Notes under the pieces: model-generated
What the model was told of the DNA's origin: nothing
Seen by the model: only the letters and a program-made list of their open reading frames with translations
Database searches by the model: none
Part shown: positions 45,541-45,934 of the stretch, one piece after another
How positions within the stretch are numbered: position 1 is the stretch's first letter
Layout: every line of letters begins with the position of its first letter
Made by a program: the position numbers and the translations under genes
Assembly: GCA_020536535.1 (NCBI GenBank)
Contig: JAHLWZ010000011.1
Location: 736 to 46,669 of the forward strand
From: Pelomyxa schiedti
Lineage: Eukaryota > Evosea > Pelobiontida > Pelomyxidae
Direction of reading: 5' to 3'
Length of the DNA: 45,934 nt

Positions 45541-45934
45541 TCAATTAAAATAAATAAAGACTTTGTTCCTCCTTATCTCGCTACAAACGTGTTCGTCACT
45601 CCCCTCCCCGTTAGGGACACCACTCACATCCCAATTAAACATCAAAATCCCAAGAAGAAACATGCACCATTCTCTGAGATTCCAGCAAAAAGCACTCTCT
45701 ATGCTCAAATGCTGGACCCACAACCCAAAACCTGACAACCCTTCTGAGCAAATACCAGAAGAAATTAGGCCCAATTCCAATGCTGACCCCAGAAGATGTA
45801 GAGGCAGCAATGGCATATCTGGATCAATGGGCGGTGATTTTTTTTCCCGATCAAGTTCCTGTAAACGGCTCTGCCCCGTTTTTTTGGGCGGTGATCCAGT
45901 CAAAAAGCTGTCTAAAATCACTGCCCGGGGCGGT
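45541..45934. repeat. A/C-rich end region with GGGCGGTGAT motifs
   Basis: No convincing gene. Two direct copies of GGGCGGTGAT lie near 45830 and 45889, and an imperfect inverted copy (ATCACTGCCCGG) lies near 45917, within about 110 bases of the window end. They may mark an element end or a repeat unit that continues to the right. Confidence 0.35.

Noticed and set aside
1-45934. CRISPR array, bacterial operon or prophage-like defence island
   Set aside because: No regularly spaced repeats, no operon packing, and pervasive spliceosomal introns; the window is eukaryotic nuclear DNA.
1-45934. Dynein heavy chain as identity of the giant AAA genes
   Set aside because: The AAA chain is dynein-like in number, but LDEVGL, the FYDVFNRHY to NRFEKY block and the HPKVSSVLLSN segment are RNF213-type; no microtubule-binding stalk pattern was seen.
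1-45934. tRNA or rRNA genes
   Set aside because: No cloverleaf with GGTTCGAATCC-type arm or recognisable rRNA segment was noticed on either strand by eye.

Overview
The window is nuclear DNA from an intron-rich eukaryote, most likely a protist or another compact-genome lineage. The introns I could place are GT-AG and very short, mostly about 35 to 150 bases. Genes end with AATAAA-type signals, and the products are typically eukaryotic (a CNBP/Gis2-like zinc-knuckle protein, a nucleolin-like RRM/RGG protein, and giant mysterin-type AAA+ proteins). I cannot name the species.

Two giant paralogous genes dominate. Gene A runs on the minus strand from 18606 down to 1952, and gene B runs on the plus strand from 20314 to 39036. 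They point away from each other. Both belong to the RNF213 (mysterin) family of dynein-like six-module AAA+ proteins: they share three P-loops, DE-type Walker B motifs, the LDEVGL segment, and the 'PTP(L/F)LNRFEKY' signature. Matching exon boundaries and end-to-end similarity show that they are a duplicated pair. I could not find a RING or an RZ-type zinc finger in either, so they look like AAA+ mechanoenzymes without the RNF213 E3 module. Each ends in a proline-rich linker and a helical, partly coiled-coil tail that has diverged strongly between the copies.

Between the two giants sits a GC-rich gene for a seven-zinc-knuckle protein (about 18847 to 20048, plus). It is head-to-head with gene A and directly upstream of gene B.

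Left flank (1 to 1950): the end of a minus-strand gene that resembles the Cys-rich N-terminal region of transposon-derived proteins, a small unrecognised plus-strand gene from 899, and an AT-rich block of TCGAATAT repeats in both orientations. Right flank: an unassigned stretch (39037 to 40470), a minus-strand PQQ-like beta-propeller gene (about 40470 to 42402), a nucleolin-like gene (42769 to 44372, plus), and a degenerate region that may be a non-LTR retrotransposon remnant (44460 to the end).

The most interesting signal is the divergent pair of RING-less mysterin-like giants with conserved ATPase cores and divergent tails. Exon coordinates given as exact were derived by matching reading frame across GT/AG sites by eye. 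Others are approximate.
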